From: Daphnia carinata
Lineage: Eukaryota > Arthropoda > Branchiopoda > Diplostraca > Daphniidae
Assembly (NCBI RefSeq): GCF_022539665.2
Contig: NC_081334.1
Location: 7,348,424 to 7,412,423, forward strand
DNA length: 64,000 nucleotides
Direction: 5' to 3'
The notes under the pieces are model-generated. The model ran no database searches and had not been told where the DNA came from. It saw nothing but the letters and a program-made list of their open reading frames with translations. This document shows positions 39,240 through 50,989 of this stretch, in pieces; the stretch's first letter is position 1; each line of letters starts with the position of its first letter. The translations under genes and the position numbers were made by a program.

Positions 39240-39906
39240 ACATCTTCGTTAGACTTACCTCTGCTCCTTCCTTCCTCAAACCTCCGGCTCTTTTTCATCC
39301 CCGTCGCATTTATTTTTTTTTTTTACTCCAATTAGACATGTGTTCGCCAGAGTATCTTCATGTTTGTTTTATTTTCATCGTCATCGTATCATCCTCATTC
39401 CCTCACCCAAAAAACTGCTGACTGGTGTACATAACGAGGAAGGCAAAGACACAACAGAAATCGCTCGCAGCTCCCCACACCCTCGCCTCTCAACATATTT
39501 GAAAAATTCCTTCTTTTTTTTGCAATAGCAGCCGTTTCATTCCGTCAAATCGAAGTGAACATCACCCATTTTCGTTAGGGGGTTTTTCTCCTCCCCCGCA
39601 CTCCGTTTGTTTTGGTCATTATCGATTGGGTTTAAAAGGCGTGAAACAAGTTTCCTCTTCTACAGAGGTCCTTTTACATCGGACTCCCAATTTCCTCTCT
39701 CGAAATATGTTCACCAAGGAAGCCGGTTTTCTGAAATGATAACTAACATTTCTCCATTTTCTTGTGGCGTTCTGTTTCGTACTTCCGCGTCCCAACATCA
39801 TTTTGAAAAAACGATTTAAAGAAACAAAGCAATGAATACACATCCCATCTTTCCATGTTTCAAATCTGCTCCTCCATTATATTTTTTTATCTCATTGTTC
39901 ATACAT
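39240..39906. other. 3' UTR region between HMGB and TDP1
   Basis: The 667 bases between the HMGB stop and the convergent TDP1 stop hold T-rich and C-rich tracts typical of a 3' UTR. No gene is visible. Confidence 0.5.
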
Positions 39907-42503
39907 TCAACGCATATTATCTATGAACCATGGCTCATCTCTGTCACCGTACTTCGTCAATGGTAGATCGTATGGAAGAGGTAATTGCTTACCTAGTTCA
40001 AAACTACTTCCTCCAAACTAATAATTATAAAAAGGTAATAGTTTAAATATGGAAAATTAAATTATATGCTTACGACAAATTTCGGTAGGAAAAGTACACC
40101 AGCTTCAAATGACTGAATCATTATGGTGGCGCCCTTGTTGGTCCGCATTCCCCATGCGGCCTGGTAAGAACATTTTTATTATTTAGTTAATTTTTTATTT
40201 GAATTCTGTACTTTTGAAAGATTGCCGCTGGTGAGTAAGAAAAATGAAGCTCTTGCCATATCACTGCTAATTCGCGCATAAGACTTTATATGTGGCATTG
40301 CCTGTTGAGTGATAATTACATTATTTTCTTCAAGTGATCCTTGGAAAGTTATATCAGAAAGCAATTAATCTTACCCTTGTTCGGAGTCTGCTTTCGCTTC
40401 GCCATTTGCTTTGTGGGAGAAAACATATTAAATGTAAGTGTCAAATGTTTTTTATTTACGTTTTTTCTTGCTACTTAAAGGTGTCTTACTGGAGGAATCC
40501 GGTGAGCCATGTTTGTTTATTATGGCCTTGACGGGTGTACGGTAGACAGCCTCCCCCAGCCATCCCGTGAATGCTAGCTTTTACGTCTTGGGCACACGGA
40601 TAAACCTAGTAAAAAGTATACACAGCAAAGTAGGAATTCTAACGACGTCGTTGATTCATCCAGAATATCTACCACTTGAACGGTTTGTTGGCCCAGTTTG
40701 GCCATACCCGAGGATGCAGCCATTGATACGGCCAGCTCACCAACAAGCCAACTGCTGGGTGAAGGACCAAGTGAGCCAATTGAAGAACATTGCATGATGA
40801 CTGTATCATCTGGTTCAGACGAGGAATGCTGCTGCAATAGCCAGGATAAGTGAAGATGACCCCACTTAGGCACTCTTTCGTTGGCTCCTGGATGGATTGG
40901 GTGAGATCCAGGTGAAGAAGGAATAAAGCACACACTGAAAATGTAGTTTTAAAAAATCGCCATTTAATTCGTAAGTTAAATAACAATAATCTTCTATGCA
41001 AGGAATTACTTAATATGGGACATGTCAGCCTGCTGAATTTTTTCTATCCAGGGTTTTAAAGCGACAAGCGAATAGGTTTCTAAATAGCGAAGAAGGTCGC
41101 GTTTAAAACCAGTAACAGAATCTCCATCTCCCGTGTTCTCACCGGCTTTGGATAATAATGGTGGGCAGGAAGGACTAACCCAAATTCCTACACAGTAGCA
41201 AAAAAAAAAAAAAAAAAAAAAAAAACGTGTCCAGCGATAGCATACTGAATCGCAAACAATTTTTTGCGGCGAATACCTTGCGTTCTGTCCTCCCAATCGG
41301 ATTCGATGAGGTTACCAGTATGAACAACAATTCGCAAAGATCCGTCTTCGTAGGACAACGCGGACATTTTTCTTTAAAAAGAACGAAAACAAATAATAAT
41401 AATAATGATAAAGAAAATAGATATTATGATTCCAAATGGAAGACTATGGGTGAAGAACAGCGTGTACATACGTATGGTGGCTACCAAATGGATATTTAGG
41501 TTTCACGCGTATGGTGTTGATGGTTGGTACGCGACTTTTAGCTTCTGACAGTTCTTCGGATTCTGCTCCATATATCACCAACAGCGGCTTCAAGTGTAAT
41601 TGATATATTATAACAAGCCAGTTCTTTTAAAAAGATTCTACAACTTTTAATGTCACCTTTCTCCTGATATAAAACAAAACAAATATCAGAAATCATTCAG
41701 TTAGGTGCTGTGTTTTTCTGAAATTACTGGACTTTGTGTTGACAATATTGAGCAAGTAGCCAACCAAGTTCTACCATGAAATTCATTTGCATTGACTGCT
41801 GCAACACTCCTAGTGATGGATGGAACAAGTCTGTAAATCTAAGGGTGAGGGGCTGGTCCCAGGTTTCTGGTTCATTTGCCACTGCACTCAGAAAATAATG
41901 AATGGGAGCAGAAGCTTCAACCTTTTGTTGAGGGTTGAGTTCTCTCCCAGCACTTGTCTGTGCTTTCAAGCTTTCAATGGTGGCAGAGGTATTCTTATCT
42001 ACAGATGGTGCTGTTAAAATCAAAAAAACTTTTGCAACCATTCCACTGCTGTGGTATTAGTGAATTATACTGTACTTAATTTTAGCTGTTTTTCTTTATG
42101 TTCTAAGTGAGTAACTTCTGCATCTTGGCTAGCTTTCGTTTGCATCATTTCAGAAGCATTACGTTTGACTCCTCTCATTTTATTGTTAACAGAGGTTTCA
42201 GGTATTTGTTGTCCTTTAGGGATCAATTCCCCACTTTCCATAAGCTCAGCTACAACTTGTGCTTGTTCAACAAGATCTGATGTCAATCCAAGTGACATTA
42301 CAGCTTCAATTTCTCCATTGTTGATTCTTGAAGCTACATTTTCAACTGCAATATGATTCAGTAAATTATAATTCCTTCGCATTTTTTACTATTATGCGGA
42401 AGAGCTAATAAAAATGCTTACTATAAGGGTGAGAAAACCCAAGGAAATGTTGTTTATTTCGCCGATAACATTTTGAACCATACGTACACTCTTTTATATC
42501 CAT
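39907..42503 (-). CDS. TDP1: Tyrosyl-DNA phosphodiesterase 1 with N-terminal PBZ zinc finger
   Basis: TDP1 hydrolyses the 3'-phosphotyrosyl bond left by trapped topoisomerase I and other 3' blocks. Twelve minus-strand exons in coding order join in phase: 42422-42503, 42076-42345, 41733-42010, 41472-41587, 41277-41371, 41010-41187, 40673-40934, 40490-40605, 40375-40408, 40212-40301, 40074-40160 and 39907-39987, giving 562 residues. Catalytic set 1 is HHTK with TGNL downstream; set 2 is PHIKSY with TSGNLSKAAWG. Other matches are [27 protein letters not shown] and GGGCLPYT. Residues 6-27 ([11 protein letters not shown], then HFLGFSHP) fit the poly(ADP-ribose)-binding PBZ finger C-x5-C-x6-H-x5-H. 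Human TDP1 lacks this finger. Exon 4 has a weak pyrimidine tract (acceptor at 41588), so that junction is less sure. Confidence 0.92.
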
Positions 42504-43300
42504 CGTAATCAACTATTACTTTAGACTGAACTTTCAGGAAAAAATAGATTTTTTTTTTGGCTTTGGTAATTAAGGTTTCTGCACTTTGATAGAGAAATTT
42601 ATAAAATCACACGTTCGAAACACAAAGTTATGAAGTTCAATAATATATTGACTAAGGCCAGCCACAGGCAGTTTATCCACTAGATGGCTGATATTGTATT
42701 CGATTCCTACAACTACAAAATTGTATTAGTGGGCACTTTTTTAGATTTTTCCTAACACACGTCGAATAATTTGTTTTTCATGACATCTCTTACCGTAGTG
42801 ATAACTATCAAATGTGTTTGCAGAAGATAATTCGAATTAAAGAATTTTGAATTATCGACATACCCAGGCCTTCGCCAAGTTACTTCTAGGGAAGTGGGGC
42901 GGAAGAAGAAGGCCATTAATTGTTGGTGTCTTAAGTGTCGAAGGCAGCAATATTTTCAAGTGCAGACAATTTTTTGTGACACGAATGTCAGATACTTTCA
43001 TGTTTGCGTGAGGCGTCCGTTTCCCCTATGAATCTATGCAGCGCTCGTTTTCTGTTCTGCCAACATTCATCAATATTTGTCCTTTGAGCTAAAATTACAC
43101 AGAATTTTTGCCACAATTGGTAGGTGTTATAGCTGATTCAACAGATAAAGCAAACCACTGGTATTATAAGAAAGTATTATTTTATGTGCTTTCTACAATT
43201 GTTAAAAGCAATCCAAGTGCCTCACTTACAGTTGATGTTTCATTGCTTTTAGGTGTTGACTGGATTTTGACATAGGAGTTTTATCTTCAAATTTACGAAA
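42504..43300. promoter_or_regulatory. Shared promoter and leaders of TDP1 and PPP6R
   Basis: About 800 bases between the divergent start codons of TDP1 (-) and the PP6 subunit (+). A donor-like GTAGGTG near 43120 and an acceptor TTTTAG near 43251 suggest an untranslated first exon for the plus-strand gene. I see no TATA box in a clear position. Confidence 0.4.
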
Positions 43301-46300
43301 ATGTTTTGGCGTTTTAATAATATGTGCACCACCAACATTGACAATCTCCTTAATGATGAGGTAAGTTAGTTAAGTTTCAATTTTTTAAAAGTTTTCTAAC
43401 AGTTGCCTTCATTGATTTAGGATGTTACATTACAAAGGCTAATGGATGAAGATGATATAATACAAGAATGCAAAAGCAGCAATAGGAAGCTTGTTAATTT
43501 GTAAGTTCTTGTACAAAATAAAATAAAATCACAGATAATTCACCAATGGTGTCCTAATTTACAGCTTGGTGAAATCTGAAGTGCTTCATGAACTTGTTTG
43601 CTTGGTTACAAAGGAACCTTCAGCTCAGGCTGCAGATGCTGTGCGTTTTAAATACAACAACATTGCAGCTGAATTGCTTTCTTGTGACATTTCCATCATC
43701 AATGATGCAATTGTGATGGATGAGAGTCTTTTGACAGAATTATGCCAATTCATCTTTAATGAACCTCCACTCAATCCCCTTATGGCCTCCTTTTTTAGTA
43801 AAACTATGGCAGTTCTTGTGGGGAGAAAAGCTGATAAGGTATTAGTATAACCTTTAGATTTGGATTCTATCAGCTGAACCATAGGCTTTTTTTCCGCAGA
43901 TGCTTGAGTACCTGAAAACAAAGGAGGGGTTTCTTCCCCAGCTTTTGAAACATTTAAGAACCTCAGCCATAATGGACTTAGTATTGAAGTTGGTCACCTG
44001 TGTTGAAAATAAAAACTCCAGATTGGAAATTGCTCAGGTGAAAAAGGCGTTTTGGTTTAATAATTGATTATCAAGTAAAACTTTTCTCTCCTCACGCGTT
44101 GCACAGTGGCTTTATTCGGAGCATTTTGTGGAAAATTTACTTGGTCTGCTATCTGAAAAAACTGAAACTGATTTGCATGGAAACGCTGCACAACTATTAT
44201 GTGATTTACTACGCTTGCTGCGTGATATGCATGCTCAGAACGTAGCAAACGAGATGAGCACGGAACAGGCTCATCAAGGAGAAACAGTGGAAGTTGACCC
44301 TATTCTTTGCGCGTTGGAATCGTAAGCAACACTGCAATATGGAATGTTTACGAAAAATTGCCCTAGTTTTCATTCATTGTAACCATAACAGAAAAGCCAT
44401 GGTGGACCGCCTTTTGGAAAATATGTTAGGCAGTCAAATATGCGAAAGTTCTATTGTTCATGGAATTACAGTTTTACTGACACTACTAGAAGTTCGCAGG
44501 CCTCCGTAAGTTCATATTTGTGTAGTATGGCAAGTTCTCGTCTGGAATCTTAGAACTATAAGAGCTATTTATCTAGGCAATTATTGTCCAGCGAGCCAGA
44601 AGTTTATGACCGTTTTCCTCCTGATCCAGTTGTTACAGTTTGTATTCGAAACACAGTGGAAGCTCTTATTCCTCGATTAAAAGATTTCCATCAGATTCTT
44701 TCGCAGCCTCCCCAAGTGGTAAATTTCTCTACTAGTATTGCATTTTTGCAACAGTTAATGCTATTTACTACGTAGAAAAATGAAAGTGATGTTGCCATAA
44801 GCGCGTGCAACAAACCATTTGGTTTTGTGCGATTACAAGTGACTCGCCTGTTGGCTGCATTGATTGCCACTGGAAGCTCCGAAGTGCAAAACGAACTTGC
44901 TTCTCTTCATACTTTTCCTCTGCTTTTGGTAATTTCTGTAATCTTCGAAAGATTCAATCATTTTGATTAAGTGTTATCTTTTTTTTTAGGATATGATGAT
45001 AGAGTTTAGTCACAATAACTTTCTCCATGCTCAAGTGGAGCGCTCTATCCAGTACGTTTTGGGACTGGAGCCGATTGAGCTGCTTCAACCGTCAACCCAG
45101 TTGACGGTTAGCGATTGTTCTTTGCGAACAGAACTCACAACCCAATCCGAGCAACCCACGAGTTCCACGCATCGTCTCCTTTCTTACGTAATGAATTCTT
45201 TTGTTACTGGTCTACGTACATCACATTCAATTAAGCTAATTATGTATTTATCTTTACTGAAACATATGTAGCTGATGATCGATATGTGCATCGTTCGACG
45301 TATAATGGATGCTTGGGAACTCAACGACCAACACGAGTAGGAGTTTTAACATTGGAACTAGTTCATAGTTTATTAATTTAGTTTAGTTAATTTGGGATGT
45401 TCAGTTTTTTTTTGTTTGTTTGTTTAGGAATCAGCAAGGGGGCCACAGGAAAGGTTATATGGGACATTTAATTCGAATGGCAAATTACGTAATGGATTTC
45501 GGAAAGCAAGGGAAAAACGCCATCAGAATTCAAGAATTGATGCAAGACCTTCCTGAGGAACTGAGAGTTCGGTGGAATAACTTTGTAGAAAACAAAGTAG
45601 GTCCTGCCATTCGCAACAACGAAATCATTCCGGTCACTGTAAGTTTCATGCGACTTAACCGACTTAAGCACGTTAAAACGTTTTTTTTTTTTCTTGAACA
45701 CCACTTATTGTTTTCCCTTTTCTGTCCCTTCAGTCTCATATGGTAGCGCCCCGTGTTAGTTCCGACGAAGAGGAATCGGATTTAATTCGCTTACCAAAGG
45801 ATACGGCTGCGCAGGAGGTTAGAACCTTAAAACCTTTCGTTAGCAAATTATCGACTACAGTCTTTAGGTGTTTGCTGAATATCAGATGGAAGTCATGAGC
45901 AAGCACATTGTCAACCAGTTTGGTTTTGCCGATACACAATTTAATGATAACGACGATCAGTTGAGGTCAGATAATTCTAATAATCGATGAAAGTGACATT
46001 GAAGTGCAATTTTTATTTAAACTATAAAGGCCACAGCCTGAAATGCTGGCGAATATAGCTTTACCACAAGAAGGAGATGAGCTTACGCAGCAATCAGAGC
46101 TCTTCGAGCAGGTTTGCAATGAACGGATGCATACGCGACCAAAAACGCTTGATGATGAGGCTGATGCCGAAGACAACGAAACGTGGCTACAAAGCCGAAG
46201 ACGATCGAGGTAAGTCATCAAAACATTGTATCTATATTTTGAACCGTAAAAACATAGCAGCTGGTTTTGTTCAGTGAAAACGCATCCACTGTCAGACCGG

Positions 46301-46735
46301 ATTTGGCTTCTGATGAAGAGAATACAATTGCTGACGTTGCGAATGACTCGATGGACATTGATAGTTTGGATCGTAAGTCTGTTTTTACGGGTTTAATTTT
46401 ATTTAGAATAAAGCTTGCTGGTCATAATTTTTAGCCTGGGCGTCAGATGGTGATTCAGGTATCCCAGTGGCAGCAGATGCCGGAAATCCTTGGGAAAGTG
46501 TCCCAACTTGTAGCGCAGGCGAAGAAGAAGAACAAAGTTGGGCGAATTTTTCTAAAGCAGATTTTGATAACCCGGCTGGTACAACTCCTATGGAAGTATC
46601 TGATTCCCCAAGCGCAGGTTTTTAAATCATATTTGACATATCTGAATGCATAACCCAAATTTTTTTCTTTTTGTTTCAGGTCCTTCTGAAAACATACCAT
46701 TAGTAGCATCGACAGAACCCAAATTCATCTCCTAA
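43301..46735 (+). CDS. PPP6R: Protein phosphatase 6 regulatory subunit (SAPS domain)
   Basis: The SAPS-domain subunit docks substrates and ankyrin subunits onto protein phosphatase 6, acting in mitosis and DNA-damage signalling. Seventeen exons join in phase: 43301-43360, 43421-43500, 43565-43838, 43900-44037, 44107-44321, 44392-44505, 44577-44718, 44776-44928, 44990-45187, 45272-45336, 45428-45638, 45734-45817, 45868-45965, 46030-46209, 46275-46372, 46435-46617 and 46680-46735, giving 782 residues. Family motifs are MFWRFNN, LMDEDDIIQECKS, VRFKYNNIAAELLSCD, NEPPLNPLMASFFSKT, TSAIMDLVLKLVTCVE, NAAQLLCDLLRLLRD and KGYMGHLIRMANYVMD. The C-terminal third is acidic and low in complexity (GEEEEQSWANFSKADFD), as in other PPP6R proteins. 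Every junction keeps frame, so the model is probably complete. Confidence 0.94.
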
Positions 46736-48574
46736 GGAGCACCTGTAAGAGTCGTCCTTTTCTTTTTTGGGGTTGTTGTAATCCCGCATTCTTTTTCATT
46801 TTATTGGCTCTAGACCTGACCCATCCGTCATTTGCGACCAAACAAATGGCACTGTTTAGCGCAGCGAGAAATTCAGCGACTTTACAGACATAAATTATCC
46901 TTTGTTTGGTCTACATGATTTCCTTCACCATCCGTTGTATCTGCTTGCGTGCTGAATATGTAAATGTGTGCCGGTTCTTTCCTTTGAAAACTGGTTGTAA
47001 TTCGTAGGAAGAGGAGCAGAATCCTACACGAGCCTCGGTCTATACTAGAATTAAACGTTGCCTTGGGTGCTGAAGGGGTCGCTTAGATATTTACTAAATC
47101 TGTAATAGAAATAGTTATTGCCGATTTTGCTGTATCGAATGTTATAAGCATACTGCCCTATAACTTCGTCGGGAATTTGTTTTCGGTTCTCATTTTGTTT
47201 TATGGTTCTCATTTTGTTTTATGGTTCTCAGTTTAGCGCGTAGCTTTTTTACGGCAGTGGCAGGATCAAGGGTCGTTATGGTCACTTCTCCGTTCTTTAA
47301 TAGCTTGTTCCTACATTTTGCAAGTAAATGGGAGAATTAAAGCAAAAGGAAGGTCATAATATGTGCTTATGAGAATGTATGCGACCTGCTCCTGTTATCG
47401 AAGACTTCTGATGGATTGCGTTTCTTCATTTAATAGAAACTACCTTCTTGTTTTATCTATTGTTAAGCTTTGCGGCAGAAAGGGTGCACACAAGAAAACT
47501 ACATACGAGTTCCAGAGGTATAAGTAATGGTACTGTTGGGCTACAGGCTGGCTACAGATTGGAGCATTGTTAGTCGCGTTAACTTGAATGGTTTTATATA
47601 GCGTTCATGACTAGCAAGTACCACTTCAGTGGCACAGCGTCAGCGTTTAGTGTTGTTATATTGATTATGCCGACTATAGAAAAAAACACGAAAACAAGAG
47701 TGCAAATGCCGGCAGTAGCCAGCGCCATTGGCGGCATACATATTAAACTATGTTGAAACTTGGAACTTGGAATTTGGAAAGCAGAAACAGTACAATGAGG
47801 GCAACCTTGGAAATATTATATAAGACGCCTGGTGATCATGGCATTTGGTAGTGTGTAGTACAAAAATGCACCCGAAACAACTTTCTCTTTTTATGCACCA
47901 ACTATAGAAATGCTTCCTGGTTGTTAAAAAACAAAAAAGCGATAAGTAAAAATGTTGATGAACCCGATACAACTTGAACAGTCGTTTCACGAAATTCATA
48001 CTAGTTGCCACAGGTAGATAGACGGTATTTATACTAAGTAACGATTACGGAAGCCAACCCAAATTGAGTTGATCGTTGGTATTATACTTATTTGCATTTA
48101 TGCATCTTTGTTTGATGCACCTGTAACGACAAATTTAAAACCAGGAAAGCTTCCCACCTGTTCTGCCAGGTGACAGTTTGTTTTCTATTAGGTGTTATGA
48201 AATCTTTTGTTTAAGCTTGATAACTGTTGATAACTTTCACTTCACAATTTTTTAAATAATTAAATAGAGTAGAATATTGTTCAACGGTATTTTACCACAT
48301 GATGTGTGACACAATTCTTTACAAGGAACCTTCATGATATATATTTTCAGATCTCTACAAGCAAATGAATTGTGGTGAAACATAACTACCATTTTGAAGA
48401 ATGCCAGCTTTGTCAAGTTCTGTTAGTGAAAAAAATCACACTGCCATGAGACCAAAACTGCAAGGTTATCACCAGTTCAGTTTGAAAATATTATCATCGT
48501 TGAGAGCTTCACTGCCAACAAAGTATGACTATAGTAAAAATTTACCTGGAATCTTCTTTTGATGTGCACACATA
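46736..48574. other. Intergenic interval, PPP6R 3' UTR to MMD leader
   Basis: About 1.8 kb. The left part should be the PPP6R 3' UTR. A 19-bp unit is repeated at 47185-47230. A frame from an ATG at 48401 stays open to 48552; it has a phase-compatible donor at 48523 and could be an alternative first exon of the next gene. No separate gene is visible. Confidence 0.45.
47185..47230. repeat. Short tandem repeat, 19-bp unit
   Basis: The unit GGTTCTCATTTTGTTTTAT starts at 47185 and 47204, with a partial third copy from 47223. It lies in noncoding DNA downstream of PPP6R. Confidence 0.85.
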
Positions 48575-49570
48575 ATGGGATATAGGTTAAAATGGAAGAA
48601 TGTTCCAGCAAAACCAACAGAAGCCTACCAACCAACGTTAATAGAGCAAATAGCCAACATTGTCTCACATGGGGTAAGAATACATTAATGATAAACAACG
48701 CTGGGTGTTTATGTTCTAACACAGAAACATAAATAATAATGAATAAAATTGCTTTTCGTCAAGTCATGTATTTTGCCAGCTGTTTATGCCACCTGGGCGT
48801 TGGTGCAACGCGCTGCTACCCCCACCCAATTCTGGGCTGGTCTTATTTATGGAATTGCCTTGATCTTGCTGTTCACGGTCTCGGCTGCATTCCATACAAC
48901 CTGTTGCCTGTGCAACAACAGCAAGTATCCACAGTACACCATGTTATTTCTATTTGTCCTACTTAAGTTTCTATGTTTTGAAAATAGAATTCGTGAAGTC
49001 TTGCATCGGGGAGACCGAGCTATGATATATATCTTCATTGCCTCATCATACTTCCCGTGGTTATCTCTAGTGCCAAATCTTAACGTTACTGCGGAAATGA
49101 GCAACAAATCGTCTTCCTCGCTTCTTCCAACGATTCTTTCTTGGTTTGGAGTCAGCTCTCTTGTAGCTGCGGATTTGCGATGGCTCGTTTGGTTTCTGGC
49201 AGCTATGGGTATTCTTTACCAGCAGATCTTTCACGAAAAATACAAATGGTTGGAAACGTTAATCTACGTCCTTATAGGACTCTTGCCCTCCTTGCCTTTC
49301 GTCCATGGCGTAAGTAACTCCTATTTCTTTAAATTGAAACTAACAAGTTGCTATAACAAATAACGGTTGAATCTTTTCCTTATCTCCATTCCTTAGGACG
49401 AATTTCAAGGAGTATGGGAATTAAAACTAGGAGGGGCCTGTTATATTATAGGTCTTATATTCTTCAAAGCTGACGGACGGATTCCATTGGCGCATGCCAT
49501 TTGGCATATTCATGTCGCTCTTGGTGCGTCTATCCACTACTACGCAGTGTTCTCGTATCTTATTGGCTAA
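48575..49570 (+). CDS. MMD/PAQR10-11-type membrane protein
   Basis: A progestin and adipoQ receptor (hemolysin III) family membrane protein of the MMD branch, which sits in the Golgi and modulates Ras signalling in mammals. Four exons join in phase: 48575-48673, 48764-48924, 48988-49309 and 49397-49570, giving 251 residues against 238 in human MMD. Matches are [80 protein letters not shown] and [20 protein letters not shown]. The conserved Ser and His of SAAFH, Asp of RGDRAMIY and the HAIWHIH histidines, which bind zinc in this superfamily, are present. The ATG at 48575 has a good context; a longer form starting at 48401 (exon 48401-48522 spliced to 48586) would add 37 residues. Confidence 0.9.
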
Positions 49571-50989
49571 TCCCGTTTGACGTGAAAATTTTCGATTGTA
49601 CAGGTAATCAGCCGCCAGGAATTGGTTTCTGAGTGTACATTGGTGTGTATTAGTCGCACATTCTTCGAAAGTTGTATTAACTATGAAATAGTTGCAGGCT
49701 TCAAACAATGGTTTGGCAATTAGGTGACTTAAAGTTTCGAAAAGCATTGTCTGGCAATCGGATGAGACGACTGTTTTGCATGGGTTCTATTAATTTTGTT
49801 TGATTGCAACGTATTACCCTCCACCTCCATATAAGGTATTCGTTTTAGTATTAATTTACGATTTTCATCCCGTTTTTTACTCTGTTAGTTGGTTTCCAGT
49901 TGGTACCTTCTTTTTCTATTAGAATGCGTCCGATGTTAGTTGAATCAGTTTAGTTCATTAACAAATATCATGTTTATTGTGAGTTAGTATAATATCTGGA
50001 AAATTAAGATAGACCATTGGTTTATTTATCTTTTATGGTGGTTTATTTGTCCATTGAAAGTTTAGTAAACTAGCGCTGCCTGATCTCTGCTTAAACGGTG
50101 ACAGTCAATAGAACATGATCCCCCTTTTACCTTCCAAATATAAATAGATCAATATTAAGTGTGGATTTTGTAAACTAGAAGATGATAATTGTCATACACT
50201 TGAAAGGCTGATTAGTTATAGCGCTTTCTTTCGGCTAGTGTTCCCTAAGATGTATCTTCTTTTTGGGTTTGTTACAAATAAGGATAAAGAGATGTATGGC
50301 AATCCGTTTTACCCCCCCCCCCCCAAAAAAAAAAAATTCGGCCTTTTTTTTTCTTTTTACAGCTATGGTCATCTATCGGCCAGATTCCTATTTAATTTTC
50401 TAAATACAACTTTACGCATTCTAGCCGCATAAATATATAATTTATTAAATTAATAACTTTATTTTATTAAAATATAACTATACAATAATTATTTTGTTAT
50501 ATTCTACTTAACTTCATTATTATAACTGTTAACTATTAACTTTCCATTTTGTGATGCAGCAATTATAATGAATGTAATTCAGTAATAGGTAATAGCAATG
50601 AGAATAATTGCTTGTTTTAGGTATAAATAATATGTTTGAGTAATATAAAGTCATTATTGGTTGTTGCGCTGTGAAAATAATACACAATAACGTCTTTATG
50701 TTACTCAAACATATTAATTTTCTCAAGTTAAATTTTCATTTGGATAAGTACTTTAAATGTTTAAAAACATTTAGTTTGTGGCGGATAAAATTTCTCGTAA
50801 TGACTTTTGCGTCCACAAGAGGCGCCTTAAACCGTGGCTCATCGGACAGTTTTTTTTTTAGGCATATTTTTAGATTGGCTTAACGCGTGTAGTCTGCTGT
50901 CTACCTTTACTCGCTAGATAGACCGTCCTCGCTAGATTTTACTTCTTGACCTCTATATAATCTTATTTGTTTCATTCTGATCTACATTT
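49571..50989. other. AT-rich interval upstream of the vasa-like pseudogene
   Basis: Holds the MMD 3' UTR and an AT-rich stretch (50390-50750) with short dispersed repeats, including the C-run/A-run repeat at 50296-50382. No gene is visible. Confidence 0.5.
50296..50382. repeat. Dispersed repeat with C-run/A-run junction, copy 1
   Basis: Begins ATGGCAATCCGTTTTA, continues with a run of C and then a run of A, followed by CGGCC, a T-rich tract and CTAT...ATCGG. A second copy with the same order starts at 58639, 8.3 kb away. The shared unique flanks show homology rather than chance homopolymers. I do not recognise the element. Confidence 0.75.

Noticed and set aside
42076-42382. TDP1 starting at the ATG at 42382
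   Set aside because: This start gives no recognised N-terminus, while splicing from the exon at 42422-42503 keeps frame and yields an exact PBZ finger.
48401-48522. Alternative first coding exon of the MMD gene
   Set aside because: It is phase-compatible with an acceptor at 48585, but the ATG at 48575 has a good context and gives the usual family length; kept as an alternative only.
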